This document shows positions 1 through 9,309 of a stretch of DNA of 35,556 nt, piece by piece (position 1 is the stretch's first letter; each line of letters opens with the position of its first letter). The notes under the pieces were generated by a model, which saw only the letters and a program-made list of their open reading frames with translations, was not told where the DNA came from and made no database searches. Origin of the DNA: an uncultured Prevotellaceae bacterium (lineage in GTDB: Bacteria > Bacteroidota > Bacteroidia > Bacteroidales > Bacteroidaceae); contig CAMNHM010000012.1 in the NCBI GenBank assembly GCA_946539475.1, forward strand, positions 1 to 35,556, given 5' to 3'. Position numbers and translations under genes: made by a program.

Positions 1-626
1 ACCCCATCGAGCACATCGAGAAGATTGCCAAGAAGGTGAACGGCAAGAGCGCCGGCCCCGACGCCCAGAACGTCATCTTCCTCTCGGCCGATGCCTTCGG
101 CGTGCTGCCTCCCGTGAGCATCCTCACCCCCGAGCAGACGAAGTACTACTTCCTGAGCGGCTTCACCGCTAAGCTCGCCGGAACAGAGCGCGGCATCACC
201 GAGCCCACGCCCACCTTCAGCGCCTGCTTCGGCCAGGCCTTCCTGGAGCTGCACCCCACGAAGTATGCTGAGGAGCTGGTGAAGAAGATGGAGAAGAGCG
301 GCGCAAAGGCCTACCTCGTGAACACCGGCTGGAACGGCACCGGCAAGCGCATCTCGATCAAGGATACGCGTGGCATCATCGACGCCATCCTTGGCGGCGC
401 CATCCTGAAGGCTCCCACGAAGAAGATTCCTTACTTCGACTTCGAAGTGCCCACACAGCTCGACGGCGTGGCATGGGGCATCCTCGATCCTCGCGACACC
501 TATCAGGATCGCAACCTCTGGGACGAGAAGGCTCGCGACCTCGCAGCCCGCTTCATCAAGAACTTCAAGAAGTACGAAGGCAATGAGGCCGGTAAGGCTC
601 TCGTCGCCGCAGGTCCGAAGCTCTAA
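1..626 (+). CDS. pckA: Phosphoenolpyruvate carboxykinase (ATP), C-terminal part
   Basis: The open frame runs in from the window edge (first full codon at base 3) and gives about 207 residues of a protein that is normally about 535. PckA interconverts oxaloacetate + ATP and PEP + CO2 + ADP in the cytosol; in Bacteroidetes it commonly works toward oxaloacetate in the succinate fermentation route (family knowledge). The sequence shows the family's signature [18 protein letters not shown], then [20 protein letters not shown], which contributes to nucleotide binding, the ILDPRDTY segment, and the usual C-terminal end AAGPKL. No frameshift is seen. The GTG at 36 is internal and not a start; the true start lies upstream of the window. 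The gene ends just before a strong intrinsic terminator, so it is probably the last gene of its transcript. Confidence 0.97.
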   Translation, partial: PIEHIEKIAKKVNGKSAGPDAQNVIFLSADAFGVLPPVSILTPEQTKYYFLSGFTAKLAGTERGITEPTPTFSACFGQAFLELHPTKYAEELVKKMEKSGAKAYLVNTGWNGTGKRISIKDTRGIIDAILGGAILKAPTKKIPYFDFEVPTQLDGVAWGILDPRDTYQDRNLWDEKARDLAARFIKNFKKYEGNEAGKALVAAGPKL

Positions 627-650
627 ACGCTTGAGACGCATCATAAGAAA

Positions 651-681
651 AGCTGGAAGTTATCGCTTCCAGCTTTTTTTT
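651..681 (+). terminator. Rho-independent terminator of pckA
   Basis: A perfect 9-bp stem (AGCTGGAAG at 651-659, CTTCCAGCT at 666-674) with a six-base loop is followed directly by a run of T to 681. It starts 25 bases after the pckA stop codon and is flanked 5' by an A run, so it could act weakly in reverse as well. Confidence 0.9.
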
Positions 682-696
682 GGTCGGGGAAATCCA

Positions 697-806
697 ATGC
701 CTTCGGAGCGCTCTTCCGATGCCTTCGAAACGCTCTTCCAAAGCCTTCGGAGCGTTCGTCCGATACGTTCGGAGCGCTCGTCCGTAGGGCACGGAGCGTA
801 TTGCCC
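697..806. repeat. 22-bp degenerate tandem array, copy 1
   Basis: Five units in exact 22-base register (697, 719, 741, 763, 785) share the core CCTTCGGAGCG followed by CTCTTCCG or a variant; the last unit is strongly diverged. The period is not a multiple of three, and open frames across it are overlaps without codon structure, so it is non-coding. It starts just after the pckA terminator. Two further arrays with the same period but other unit sequences lie at 21194-21303 and 26847-27091. There are no spacers, so it is not a CRISPR. Function unknown. Confidence 0.8.
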
Positions 807-949
807 ATACGGCTTAAGCCACACTAAAACTTGCTATCGGCAACAGCAAAACCACTGCCGATGGAGGAGAGGTGGTCTTCACTGGCTGAATTGTAAAGTT
901 TTTTACCATCGTCTGCAATGAGGCGAAACAGTATTTTTATAGAAAAACT

Positions 950-1278
950 GCAAAAACACCTCACCTCCTCCCTAAATCTCTCGGAAGTCCTTTGCAGAAA
1001 GGAGGTTTGAGAAGGGAGGTGCTGCACAAACACCTCCCTGACACCTCCCCCTACACCCCTAAAAAAAGGCATCCGTTCGACTCTTCTGCCAGAAGTCGAA
1101 GGGAGCATCCTCTCTTATGCCTAACATAAATGTCAAACAATTTCTTCGCACCGGAAGGCGCTGCAGGTGAAAGTCTCAGGGAGGTGTCAGGGAGGTGTTG
1201 CGCAAACACCTCCCTCTCTGAAACACCTTTGTAGAAAGGCGTTTCGAGAGATTTAGGGAGGTGAGGAGGTGTTTTTGC
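950..1278. repeat. ~330-bp element with ~100-bp terminal inverted repeats
   Basis: The left arm (950-1049) and the right arm (1179-1278) are inverted copies that align without gaps and match at about three quarters of positions by eye. Both begin GCAAAAACACCTC and contain CCCTAAATCTCTCG and CACCTCCCTGACACCTCCC. Each arm also holds a smaller hairpin built from GGGAGGTG and CACCTCCC, so the folding is nested. The core of about 130 bases (1050-1178) shows no convincing gene. No target-site duplication is evident. It could be a MITE-like non-autonomous element or a structured RNA leader. Apart from this element, the array at 697-806 and the promoter at 1371, the interval 627-1450 shows nothing recognisable. 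Confidence 0.75.
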
Positions 1279-1370
1279 GATTTCTCTTGTTTTTATTGTC
1301 CTCTGGCGCAAAAAACCCTTGTTTACTGCTAAAAAAAAGTAAAAGGTGCAGTTATTACGAAACTTTCAGC

Positions 1371-1378
1371 TAACTTTG
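1371..1378 (+). promoter_or_regulatory. Putative -7 promoter element for the GH3 gene
   Basis: TAACTTTG matches the Bacteroidetes -7 consensus TAnnTTTG and lies 73 bases before the GH3 start, after an A-rich stretch. No clear TTTG is found 19-21 bases upstream, so support is moderate. Confidence 0.5.
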
Positions 1379-1450
1379 CACTCCAAATCGTAACTGTGCG
1401 AAGGGCATCGGCAGATGCTCTGCGCATTAAAGACGTAAAGAGAGACAGAC

Positions 1451-3019
1451 ATGAGCCTAACAGGAATAGCACGACACTTCTTCGCCCCCCGCTGGCGCGA
1501 GCTGGAGCGTCATATCAACGAAGCTGAGCAGCTGCAGCGCGAGGTGCTCTCACGACTTATCGATCGTGCGAAAGACACGGAATACGGTCGCTATCATCAT
1601 TTTGCCGACATGAAGACCTACGAGGACTTCGTCAGGTACTGCCCCGTGAACACCTACGAGGAACTTAAAGGGCAGATCGACCGCATGCGCCGCGGCGAGG
1701 AGGACATCCTCTGGCCTGGGCGCGTGAAGTGGTATGCCAAGTCGAGCGGCACGACGAACGACAAGTCGAAGTTCATCCCCGTGTCGAAAGAAGGCCTGAA
1801 GCGCCTGCACTATCGCGGCGGCACCGACGTGGTGGCACTCTACCTGAGGAACAATGCCAAGAGCCGCATGTTCGACGGACGCGGACTGATTCTCGGCGGT
1901 AGTCACCAGCCTAACTACAACCTGCCGGGCTCGCTGGTGGGCGACCTCAGCGCCATCCTCATCGAGAACATCAACCCGCTGGTGAACCTCGTGCGCGTAC
2001 CTTCTAAAGAAACGGCCCTGCTGAGCGACTTCGAGGAGAAGCGCGACCGCATCGCCCGCGAGGCCATGACGAAGAACGTGACCAACCTCTCCGGCGTGCC
2101 CTCGTGGATGCTCTCCGTGCTGAACCGCGTGATGGAGCTCTCGGGCAAGGAGCACCTCGAAGAGGTATGGCCCAACCTGGAAGTGTTCTTCCACGGAGGC
2201 GTCGCCTTCACCCCCTATCGCGAGCAGTACAAGCAGCTCATCACCTCGCCTCGCATGCACTATATGGAGACCTACAATGCCTCGGAAGGATTCTTTGGCA
2301 TTCAGGACGACCCGCTGGAAAAGTCGATGCTGCTGATGCTCGACTACGACTGCTTCTACGAGTTTCAGGAGTTGAGAGTTGAGAGTTCAGAGTTGAGAGA
2401 CGTTAGTTCTTCCGACAAGTCAAATGTCTCTCAACTCTCAACCTTTAACCCTCAACCCGTCGTGCCCATCTGGGGTGTGGAGAAGGGCAAGAACTACGCG
2501 ATGCTCATCTCTACGTCGTGCGGACTATGGCGATACATGATCGGCGACACGGTGCAGTTCACCAGTACAAACCCCTACAGGTTCATCATCTCCGGGCGTA
2601 CGAAGAGCTTCATCAACGCCTTTGGCGAGGAGCTCATCGTCGACAACGCCGAGCAGGGGCTGGCCTACGCCTGCCAGCAGACGGGTGCCCAGGTGCTGGA
2701 GTACACGGCAGCCCCCGTCTTCATGGATGCCCAGGCGAAGTGCCGCCACCAGTGGGTGATCGAGTTCTCCACGCCCCCCGACGACCTGCAGCGCTTTGCA
2801 CGCCTGCTCGACGCCCGACTGCAGGAGGTGAACAGCGACTACGAGGCGAAGCGCTACAAGGACATCACCCTGCAACACCTGGAGGTGGTCGTGGCCCGCA
2901 AGGGCTTGTTCAACGACTGGCTCAAGCAGAAGGGCAAGCTTGGCGGGCAGCATAAGGTGCCCCGCCTCTCCAACAGCCGCGAGCATATCGAAGAGCTGCT
3001 CGTGTTAAATGAGAAATGA
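1451..3019 (+). CDS. GH3 auxin-responsive promoter family protein (acyl-acid amido synthetase-like)
   Basis: 522 residues, close to the usual 500 for bacterial GH3 proteins. The family belongs to the adenylate-forming (ANL) superfamily; plant members join amino acids to acyl acids, but the bacterial substrate is unknown. Visible landmarks are the phosphate-binding YAKSSGTTND (about 95-104), SGVPSWM (214-220), FHGG (247-250), YNASEG (275-280), and the hinge region GLWRYMIGDTVQF followed by SGRTKSFINAFGEELIVDNAE. Residues 308-336 are not family-like: they are encoded by a palindromic repeat (2371-2456) that takes the place of the loop usually found between the YEF strand and VVPIWGVE. The last codons and stop (NEK-TGA) come from another simple repeat starting near 3007. 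Cytosolic; no signal peptide. It is followed by the Ig-like lipoprotein. Confidence 0.92.
   Translation: MSLTGIARHFFAPRWRELERHINEAEQLQREVLSRLIDRAKDTEYGRYHHFADMKTYEDFVRYCPVNTYEELKGQIDRMRRGEEDILWPGRVKWYAKSSGTTNDKSKFIPVSKEGLKRLHYRGGTDVVALYLRNNAKSRMFDGRGLILGGSHQPNYNLPGSLVGDLSAILIENINPLVNLVRVPSKETALLSDFEEKRDRIAREAMTKNVTNLSGVPSWMLSVLNRVMELSGKEHLEEVWPNLEVFFHGGVAFTPYREQYKQLITSPRMHYMETYNASEGFFGIQDDPLEKSMLLMLDYDCFYEFQELRVESSELRDVSSSDKSNVSQLSTFNPQPVVPIWGVEKGKNYAMLISTSCGLWRYMIGDTVQFTSTNPYRFIISGRTKSFINAFGEELIVDNAEQGLAYACQQTGAQVLEYTAAPVFMDAQAKCRHQWVIEFSTPPDDLQRFARLLDARLQEVNSDYEAKRYKDITLQHLEVVVARKGLFNDWLKQKGKLGGQHKVPRLSNSREHIEELLVLNEK
2371..2456. repeat. In-frame palindromic repeat (GTTGAGAG type) inside the GH3 gene
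   Basis: The left arm (2371-2400) and right arm (2427-2456) pair at 25 of 30 positions, with GTTGAGAGAC and GTCTCTCAAC at the inner ends and a spacer of about 24 bases. The arms consist of heptamer-like units of GTTGAGA. The reading frame stays open through both arms. The left arm is 28/30 identical to the left arm of the element in the M16 gene at 8615-8644. Confidence 0.85.
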
Positions 3020-3168
3020 GAAATGAGGAATGAGAAATGAGGAATGAGAAATGAAGAATGAGAAACGGACTGGCATCATGATGTGCGCTGCAAATTATCT
3101 GAGAAAGAAGGTGGGAATGCTGGCAACGGCATTTCTCATCTCTCATTTCTCATTTCTCATTTCCTCAT
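3007..3168. repeat. GAGAAATGA-type inverted simple repeat spanning a gene junction
   Basis: The left side (3007-3066) is a run of GAGAAATGA / GAGGAATGA units. The right side (3131-3168) is its inverse, a run of TTTCTCATC / TTTCTCATT units. The left side supplies the last residues and stop of the GH3 gene and the first possible ATG codons of the next gene. The right side encodes the hydrophobic core of that gene's lipoprotein signal peptide. The unpaired centre is about 64 bases. Confidence 0.8.
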
Positions 3169-5075
3169 GCGCCCGCATGGGCAACCCCGATGGCGGCTGG
3201 TACGACGACACCCCGCCACGAGTCGTCAGTGCGTCGCCCGCCGAGGGCAGTGTGAACGTGCAGTCGAAACAGGCGGTCATCAACTTCAATGAATTCATCA
3301 AGATTGAGAACGCCAACGAGAAGGTCATCGTCTCGCCCCCGCAGCTCGAACAAGCCGAGATTCAGGCACAGGGCAAGCGCATCGTCGTCAAGCTGAACGA
3401 CGACCTGAAGGAGAACACCACCTATACCGTCGACTTCAGCGATGCCATCGCCGACAACAATGAGGGCAACCCCATGGGTCACTATACCTACAGCTTCTCC
3501 ACGGGCGACCATATCGACACGCTCGAGGTGTCGGGCTACGTGCTCAACGCTGAGGACCTGGAGCCCGTCAAGGGCATGCTCGTAGGACTCTATCCCTACG
3601 ATGCCCACGACAGCGTGTTCCATAAAGAGGCGATGATGCGCGTCTCGCGCACCAACGGCAGCGGACGCTTCATCATCAAGGGCGTGGCGCCCGGCAGCTA
3701 CCGCACCTATGCCCTGAACGATGCCGACGGCGATTTCGTCTTCGGGCAGAAGAGCGAGGCAGTGGCGTACTCGCGCGAGGAGGTCGTTCCATCATGGAAA
3801 CCCGACACCCGTCAGGACACCGTCTGGCGCGACTCGCTGCACATCAGCAACATCCTGCAGGTGCCCTACACCCACTTCCTGCCCGACGACATCACCCTGC
3901 TGAGCTTCCAAGAGCCGCAGACCGACCGCTATCTGATAAAGTCGGAGCGACCCTCGCCTGAGAAGATAGGGCTCTACTTCAGCTACGGCCACGACTCGCT
4001 GCCAAAGCTGAAGACCACCGGCTTCGCCTGGGAGAGGTATCTCCTCACGGAGGCTTCGGAGCATCGCGACACCATCTTCTACTGGATTACCGACAGTCTC
4101 GCCATCAATATCGACACCCTGACCGCCGAGGTGCGCTTCATGGGCACCGACACCCTGGGCAAGCTCACTGAGCAGGTCGACACCCTCACGTTCCTGCCCA
4201 AGGTGGGCTACGAGAAGCGCATGAAGGACAAGCAGCGCGAGTTTGAGAAATGGCAGAAGGAACAGGAGAAACTCCGCAAGCGCGACATGCCCTACGACAG
4301 CGTCATGCCTCAGAAGTTCCTCGAGGTGAAGGTTGTCCCCAATAGCGGCCTGACACCCCTCGACCGCGTTCGCCTGGAGATGCCGGTGCCACTGGCACGC
4401 TGCGACACGTCGAAGATCCACCTCTACTCAAAGATCGACAGTCTCTGGTTCCGCACACCCCATGAGATACGCCAGATTGCAACGCGCACCTACGAGGTCG
4501 ACGCCCAGTGGCAGCCAAACACCGAGTACAGCCTGGAGATCGACTCCGCCGCACTGGAAAGCATCTACCAGCTGGTGAACAAAAGCATCAAGCAGGGCCT
4601 GAAGGTGGGCAACCCCGACGACTACAGCAACCTCTCCATCGAGGTCAGCGGAGCACCCGTGGCAAGCGACGACTCCGTGGCTGTCGTCCTCGTACAGGTG
4701 CTCGACGGATCGGGCAAGGTCGTACGACAGGCACCCGTCGTCGACGGCAAGGCGGAGTTCACCTACGTCAAGCCTGCCACCTACTATCTGAAGGCCTTCT
4801 GCGACATGAACGGCAACGGACAGTGGGACACTGGCCGCTACGACATCGACCTGCAGCCCGAGCCCGTGTTCTTCTTCACCGAGGAGGTGGAGTGCAAGGC
4901 GAAGTGGGACGTGAAGCGCCGCTGGAACCTCACGTCGACGCCCCGCTACCTGCAGAAGCCCCAGAAGCTCATCAAGCAGAAGCCCGACCAGGCTAAGCGC
5001 CTGAAGAACCGCAACCTCGAGCGCGCCAAGCAGCTGGGCAAGGAATACATCAAGGACAAAGGAATAAACCTATAA
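3051..5075 (+). CDS. Ig-like domain (SbsA/Big_5-type) lipoprotein
   Basis: Up to 674 residues. A lipoprotein signal ends at the lipobox LISSC, with lipidated Cys at residue 40 of the longest frame. An Ig-like domain follows (about 50-150: TPPRVVSASPAEGSVNV, then INFNEFIKI and LKENTTYTVDFSDAI, ending in FSTGD), then a carboxypeptidase-regulatory-like fold (EVSGYVLN...GRFIIKGVAPGSYRTYALND). The rest is beta-rich, with a second such segment near DGKAEFTYVKPATYYLKAFCDMNGNGQWDTG. The basic tail (KRLKNRNLERAKQLG) is typical of these Bacteroidetes proteins. It probably sits in the outer membrane or periplasm; its role is unknown. The start is uncertain: ATG 3051 lies inside a simple repeat, and ATG 3078/3081 or 3117 would also keep the signal peptide. 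It precedes the DUF3108 gene by 46-49 bases and is probably co-transcribed with it. Confidence 0.88.
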   Translation: MKNEKRTGIMMCAANYLRKKVGMLATAFLISHFSFLISSCARMGNPDGGWYDDTPPRVVSASPAEGSVNVQSKQAVINFNEFIKIENANEKVIVSPPQLEQAEIQAQGKRIVVKLNDDLKENTTYTVDFSDAIADNNEGNPMGHYTYSFSTGDHIDTLEVSGYVLNAEDLEPVKGMLVGLYPYDAHDSVFHKEAMMRVSRTNGSGRFIIKGVAPGSYRTYALNDADGDFVFGQKSEAVAYSREEVVPSWKPDTRQDTVWRDSLHISNILQVPYTHFLPDDITLLSFQEPQTDRYLIKSERPSPEKIGLYFSYGHDSLPKLKTTGFAWERYLLTEASEHRDTIFYWITDSLAINIDTLTAEVRFMGTDTLGKLTEQVDTLTFLPKVGYEKRMKDKQREFEKWQKEQEKLRKRDMPYDSVMPQKFLEVKVVPNSGLTPLDRVRLEMPVPLARCDTSKIHLYSKIDSLWFRTPHEIRQIATRTYEVDAQWQPNTEYSLEIDSAALESIYQLVNKSIKQGLKVGNPDDYSNLSIEVSGAPVASDDSVAVVLVQVLDGSGKVVRQAPVVDGKAEFTYVKPATYYLKAFCDMNGNGQWDTGRYDIDLQPEPVFFFTEEVECKAKWDVKRRWNLTSTPRYLQKPQKLIKQKPDQAKRLKNRNLERAKQLGKEYIKDKGINL

Positions 5076-5124
5076 GACGCTGACCCGTCAAAATAAAAAA
5101 GGTGAAACGCAATTATAAACCGTG

Positions 5125-5985
5125 ATGACTATGAGACAGAAAAGAACCAACAAGGCACACGTGGGATGGACGAAATGGCTGCTGCCGTTCTGCTTCCTCG
5201 CCCTCATGCCTGCATCCGCAGGGGCACAGTCGAACTGCGGAATAGAGAATACCGCCTTCAAGGCCGGCGAGTTCCTCGCCTACGACCTCTACTTCAACTG
5301 GCAGTTCGTATGGATGAAGGTGGGAGCAGCGTCGATGTCGACCGTCATGTCGACCTATAACGGCACACCCGCCTATCGCACCAGCCTCATCACCAAGGGC
5401 AACGACAAGCTCGACGGTGTCTTCGTCATGCGCGACACGCTTACCTCCTACTGCAGCGTCAGCGACCTCTCGCCACTCTACTATCGCAAGGGAGCCCTCG
5501 AGGGCAAGCGCTACTACGTCGACGAGCTCTGGTACACCTATCCCAACGGCTATTCGAAGGTGAAGATGCACCGCATCAATCGTCATGGCGAGCACCAGTG
5601 GCAGGAGAAGACCTACGACGAGTGCCTCTACGACATGATGAGCATCTTCCTGCGTGCCCGTAACTTCGACGCCTCGAAGATGAAGAAGGGCGACATCATA
5701 CCCATGCCCATCACCGACGCCAAGCACCGCTCCGACTCGTGGCTCGTCTATCGCGGCAAGGAGAACTACAAGATCGACGGCACGAGCGAGAAGTTTCGCT
5801 GCCTCGTCTTCTCGTTCATCGAGCGCGAGGACGGCAAGGAGAACGAGCTCATCAAGTTCTTTATCACCGACGACGGCAACCACATGCCCGTCCGCCTCGA
5901 CATGAACCTCTCGTTCGGCTCGGCCAAGGCTTACCTTCGCGCCTATCAGGGTGTGCGCAACCCGCTGAGCTCGAAGCTGAGGTGA
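5125..5985 (+). CDS. DUF3108 domain-containing periplasmic protein
   Basis: About 286 residues. A cleavable signal peptide is visible (WLLPFCFLALMPASAGAQ, cleavage after AGA). The mature part begins NCGIENTAFKAGEFLAYDLYFNW, typical of the DUF3108 family: a predicted beta-rich periplasmic protein of unknown function, often found near Ig-like lipoproteins in Bacteroidetes. Later landmarks are YYRKGALEGKRYYVDELWY and the conserved end DDGNHMPVRLDMNLSFGSAKAYLRAYQGVRNPL. A GTG at 5122 and an ATG at 5131 are alternative starts; no good ribosome-binding site decides between them. The stop codon lies at the first unit of a GAGAGATGA repeat run that fills the following gap. Most likely the second gene of a transcript with the Ig-like lipoprotein. 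Confidence 0.88.
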   Translation: MTMRQKRTNKAHVGWTKWLLPFCFLALMPASAGAQSNCGIENTAFKAGEFLAYDLYFNWQFVWMKVGAASMSTVMSTYNGTPAYRTSLITKGNDKLDGVFVMRDTLTSYCSVSDLSPLYYRKGALEGKRYYVDELWYTYPNGYSKVKMHRINRHGEHQWQEKTYDECLYDMMSIFLRARNFDASKMKKGDIIPMPITDAKHRSDSWLVYRGKENYKIDGTSEKFRCLVFSFIEREDGKENELIKFFITDDGNHMPVRLDMNLSFGSAKAYLRAYQGVRNPLSSKLR

Positions 5986-6100
5986 GAGATGAGAGGTGAG
6001 AGATGAGAGATGAGAGATGAGAGATGAGAGTTGAGAGATGAGAGTTGAGAGTTGAGAGACTTTAGTGGAGAGACTTTAGTGGAGAGAGTTTAGTGGAATT
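5982..6100. repeat. Purine simple-repeat tract (GAGAGATGA / GAGAGTTGA)
   Basis: About 75 bases of GAGAGATGA and GAGAGTTGA units change into three copies of a GAGAGACTTTAGTG unit of about 14 bases. The tract supplies the DUF3108 stop codon and ends at the helicase start. The step GAGAGAC-NTT-AGT matches the inner edge of the left arms of the palindromes in the GH3 and M16 genes, so this looks like a half element without its right arm. Confidence 0.75.
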
Positions 6101-8027
6101 TTGAGCGAGACAACATCACCCATACTAGAGCTTCAGCACCAACGCATGCTCCTTCAGCTGGAGTATGAGGAGGAGAAAGAGGCATTCGAGCAGGCGCAGC
6201 AGTCAAGGGGCATCGACCGCCTCGTGGAGCGCGGCGATGCTTGGATGCCCCTGCGCGCTGGACGCAGCTACTACAACTCGCTCAACCAGTTCTGCGTAGA
6301 GGTCTTCCGCCAGCCTGCCGGCGACGATGAAGAGCCCATCGACCATAACTTCGAGTTCGGAAAGCCCGTACAGGTCTTTTGGTGGAGGGTGAAGGGTGAC
6401 GGGTGGAAGGAGATTACCACCGGCACGGTGAGCTTCGTCGACGGCGACCGCATGGTAATCGTAGTGCCCGATAGCTTCACTGTCGGCGACTTGCTGCCGA
6501 CCACCCCGGACCAGCAGCTGGGGGTGATGCTGTTCTTCGACGAGACCAGCTACCGCCTGATGTTCGAGGCCCTGGAGCGCACCATGCGCGCCAAAGGGCG
6601 CCTGGGCTATCTGCGCGACCTCTTCTATTCGCGACAGAAAGCCGAGACGTTCTCCTTCCCCGACATTGGCTTCGACTACCTCAACGCCACACAGGAGCAT
6701 GCCGTCAACGAGGTGCTGCGGGCAAAGGACGTAGCCATCGTACACGGACCTCCGGGCACAGGTAAGACCACCACACTCGTAGAAGCCATCTACGAGACGC
6801 TGCGGCGAGAGCCCCAGGTGCTGGTATGCGCACAGAGCAACATGGCTGTCGACTGGATTTCGGAGAAGCTCGTCGACCGTGGTCTGAACGTGCTGCGCAT
6901 CGGCAATCCTACACGCGTCGACGACAAGATGCTCTCGTTCACCTATGAGCGGCGCTTCGAGGCGCATCCCGACTACCCACAGCTGTGGGCCATCAGAAAG
7001 GCCATCCGCGAGCTGCACTCACAACGCAAGCGCAGCGACAACTGGCACCAGAAGATGGATCGTCTGAAGAGTCGTGCTACAGAGCTTGAGATACGCATCA
7101 ACCAAGAGCTCTTCAGCACCGCTCACGTCATCGCCTCAACACTCGTGGGCAGTGCCAACCGCCTGCTCGACGGACAGAAGTTCGGCACCTTATTTATTGA
7201 CGAGGCCGCCCAGGCACTGGAGGCTGCCTGCTGGATTGCCATACGGCGCGCCGGGCGCGTCATACTGGCTGGCGACCACTGCCAGCTGCCGCCAACGGTG
7301 AAGTGCTACGAGGCACTCAAGGGCGGACTGGGACGCACGCTCATGGAGCGCATCGCTCACCAGAAGCCCGAGGTGGTGACCCTGCTGCGAATGCAATACC
7401 GCATGCACGAGGACATCATGCGATTCTCCAGCGACTGGTTCTACCACAACATGATGGTTGCAGCACCAGAGGTGAAGCATCGCAGCATCCTCGATCTCGA
7501 CCTGCCGATGACGTGGATCAATAGTGAAGAGTTAAGAGTGGAGAATGAAAAATTTGCTGCCGCAGCGGATGGCGAACAACGTGGTGCGGCAGCAAATTCT
7601 TCACTTTCCAACCCCACCGAGGCACGGCTGACGCTCCTCGCACTGCAGGCATACTTCGAGCTGATTGGCAAGGAGCGCATCCTCGAAGAACGTCTCGACG
7701 TGGGCATCATCTCGCCCTACCGTGCCCAGGTGCAGCTGCTCCGCCAGCTGCTGCGCAAGAACGAAGCACTAAAACCCTTCCGACGCCTCATCACGGTGAA
7801 CACCGTCGACGGCTTCCAAGGACAGGAGCGCGACATCATCGTCATCTCGCTCGTGCGATCGAACGACGAGGGACAGATAGGATTCCTGCGCGACCTGCGC
7901 CGCATGAACGTTGCCATCACGCGGGCTCGCATGAAGGTAATCATCCTCGGCGACCGCCATACCCTGACGCAGCACCCTTTCTATCGCAAACTATGGAAAT
8001 ACATTCAAGCATTAAGAACGGAGGACT

Positions 8028-8053
<26 letters not shown>
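6101..8053 (+). CDS. Superfamily 1 DNA/RNA helicase (IGHMBP2/Upf1-like AAA domain)
   Basis: 650 residues. The helicase motifs are in order: Q-motif-like LNATQEHAV (194-202), Walker A GPPGTGKT (216-223), motif Ia CAQSNMAVD, Walker B IDEAAQA (366-372), motif III GDHCQLPPT, motif IV YRMH, motif V TVDGFQGQERDI (568-579), and motif VI NVAITRAR. The N-terminus (about 1-190) is the beta-barrel/stalk region seen in this subfamily. Such proteins are ATP-driven 5'-3' unwinding enzymes in the families studied; the bacterial substrate is unknown. Residues 475-501 are encoded by a palindromic repeat replacing a loop after the MTWI strand. Residues 95-104 (WRVKGDGWKE) come from a GGTGGAGGGTGACGG-type repeat. 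The start is TTG at 6101 because no ATG lies between the upstream in-frame stop at 6077 and residue 16 (6146). The 3' end overlaps the M16 gene by 26 bases. Confidence 0.9.
7521..7612. repeat. In-frame palindromic repeat (TTTGCTGCCGCA type) inside the helicase gene
   Basis: A perfect 14-bp inverted repeat, AATTTGCTGCCGCA (7551-7564) and TGCGGCAGCAAATT (7585-7598), has a 20-base centre. It is flanked outside by looser inverse A/G-rich and T/C-rich arms of the GAAGAGTTAAGAGTGGAG kind. The frame is open throughout. The encoded residues (about 475-501 of the helicase) do not resemble the family at this point. Confidence 0.8.
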
Positions 8054-9302
<1,249 letters not shown>

Positions 9303-9309
9303 GCCATCC

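Noticed and set aside
697..806. Possible CRISPR array in the 22-bp repeats
   Set aside because: Units are directly adjacent with no spacers, are strongly diverged, and no cas gene is present; the same holds at 21194-21303 and 26847-27091.
583..921. Open frame of 112 codons after pckA
   Set aside because: It crosses the pckA terminator and the 22-bp array, has no family-like sequence and no start context.
950..1278. Insertion sequence with transposase
   Set aside because: No transposase-like reading frame fits in the ~130-base core and no target duplication is visible.
824..1311. Reverse open frames of 86-94 codons in the inverted-repeat element
   Set aside because: They are by-products of the palindromic arms, share sequence only because the arms do, and have no recognisable domain.
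1550..2260. Reverse open frame of 236 codons opposite the GH3 gene
   Set aside because: His/Val/Leu-rich antisense shadow typical of GC-rich genes; the forward gene has clear family motifs.
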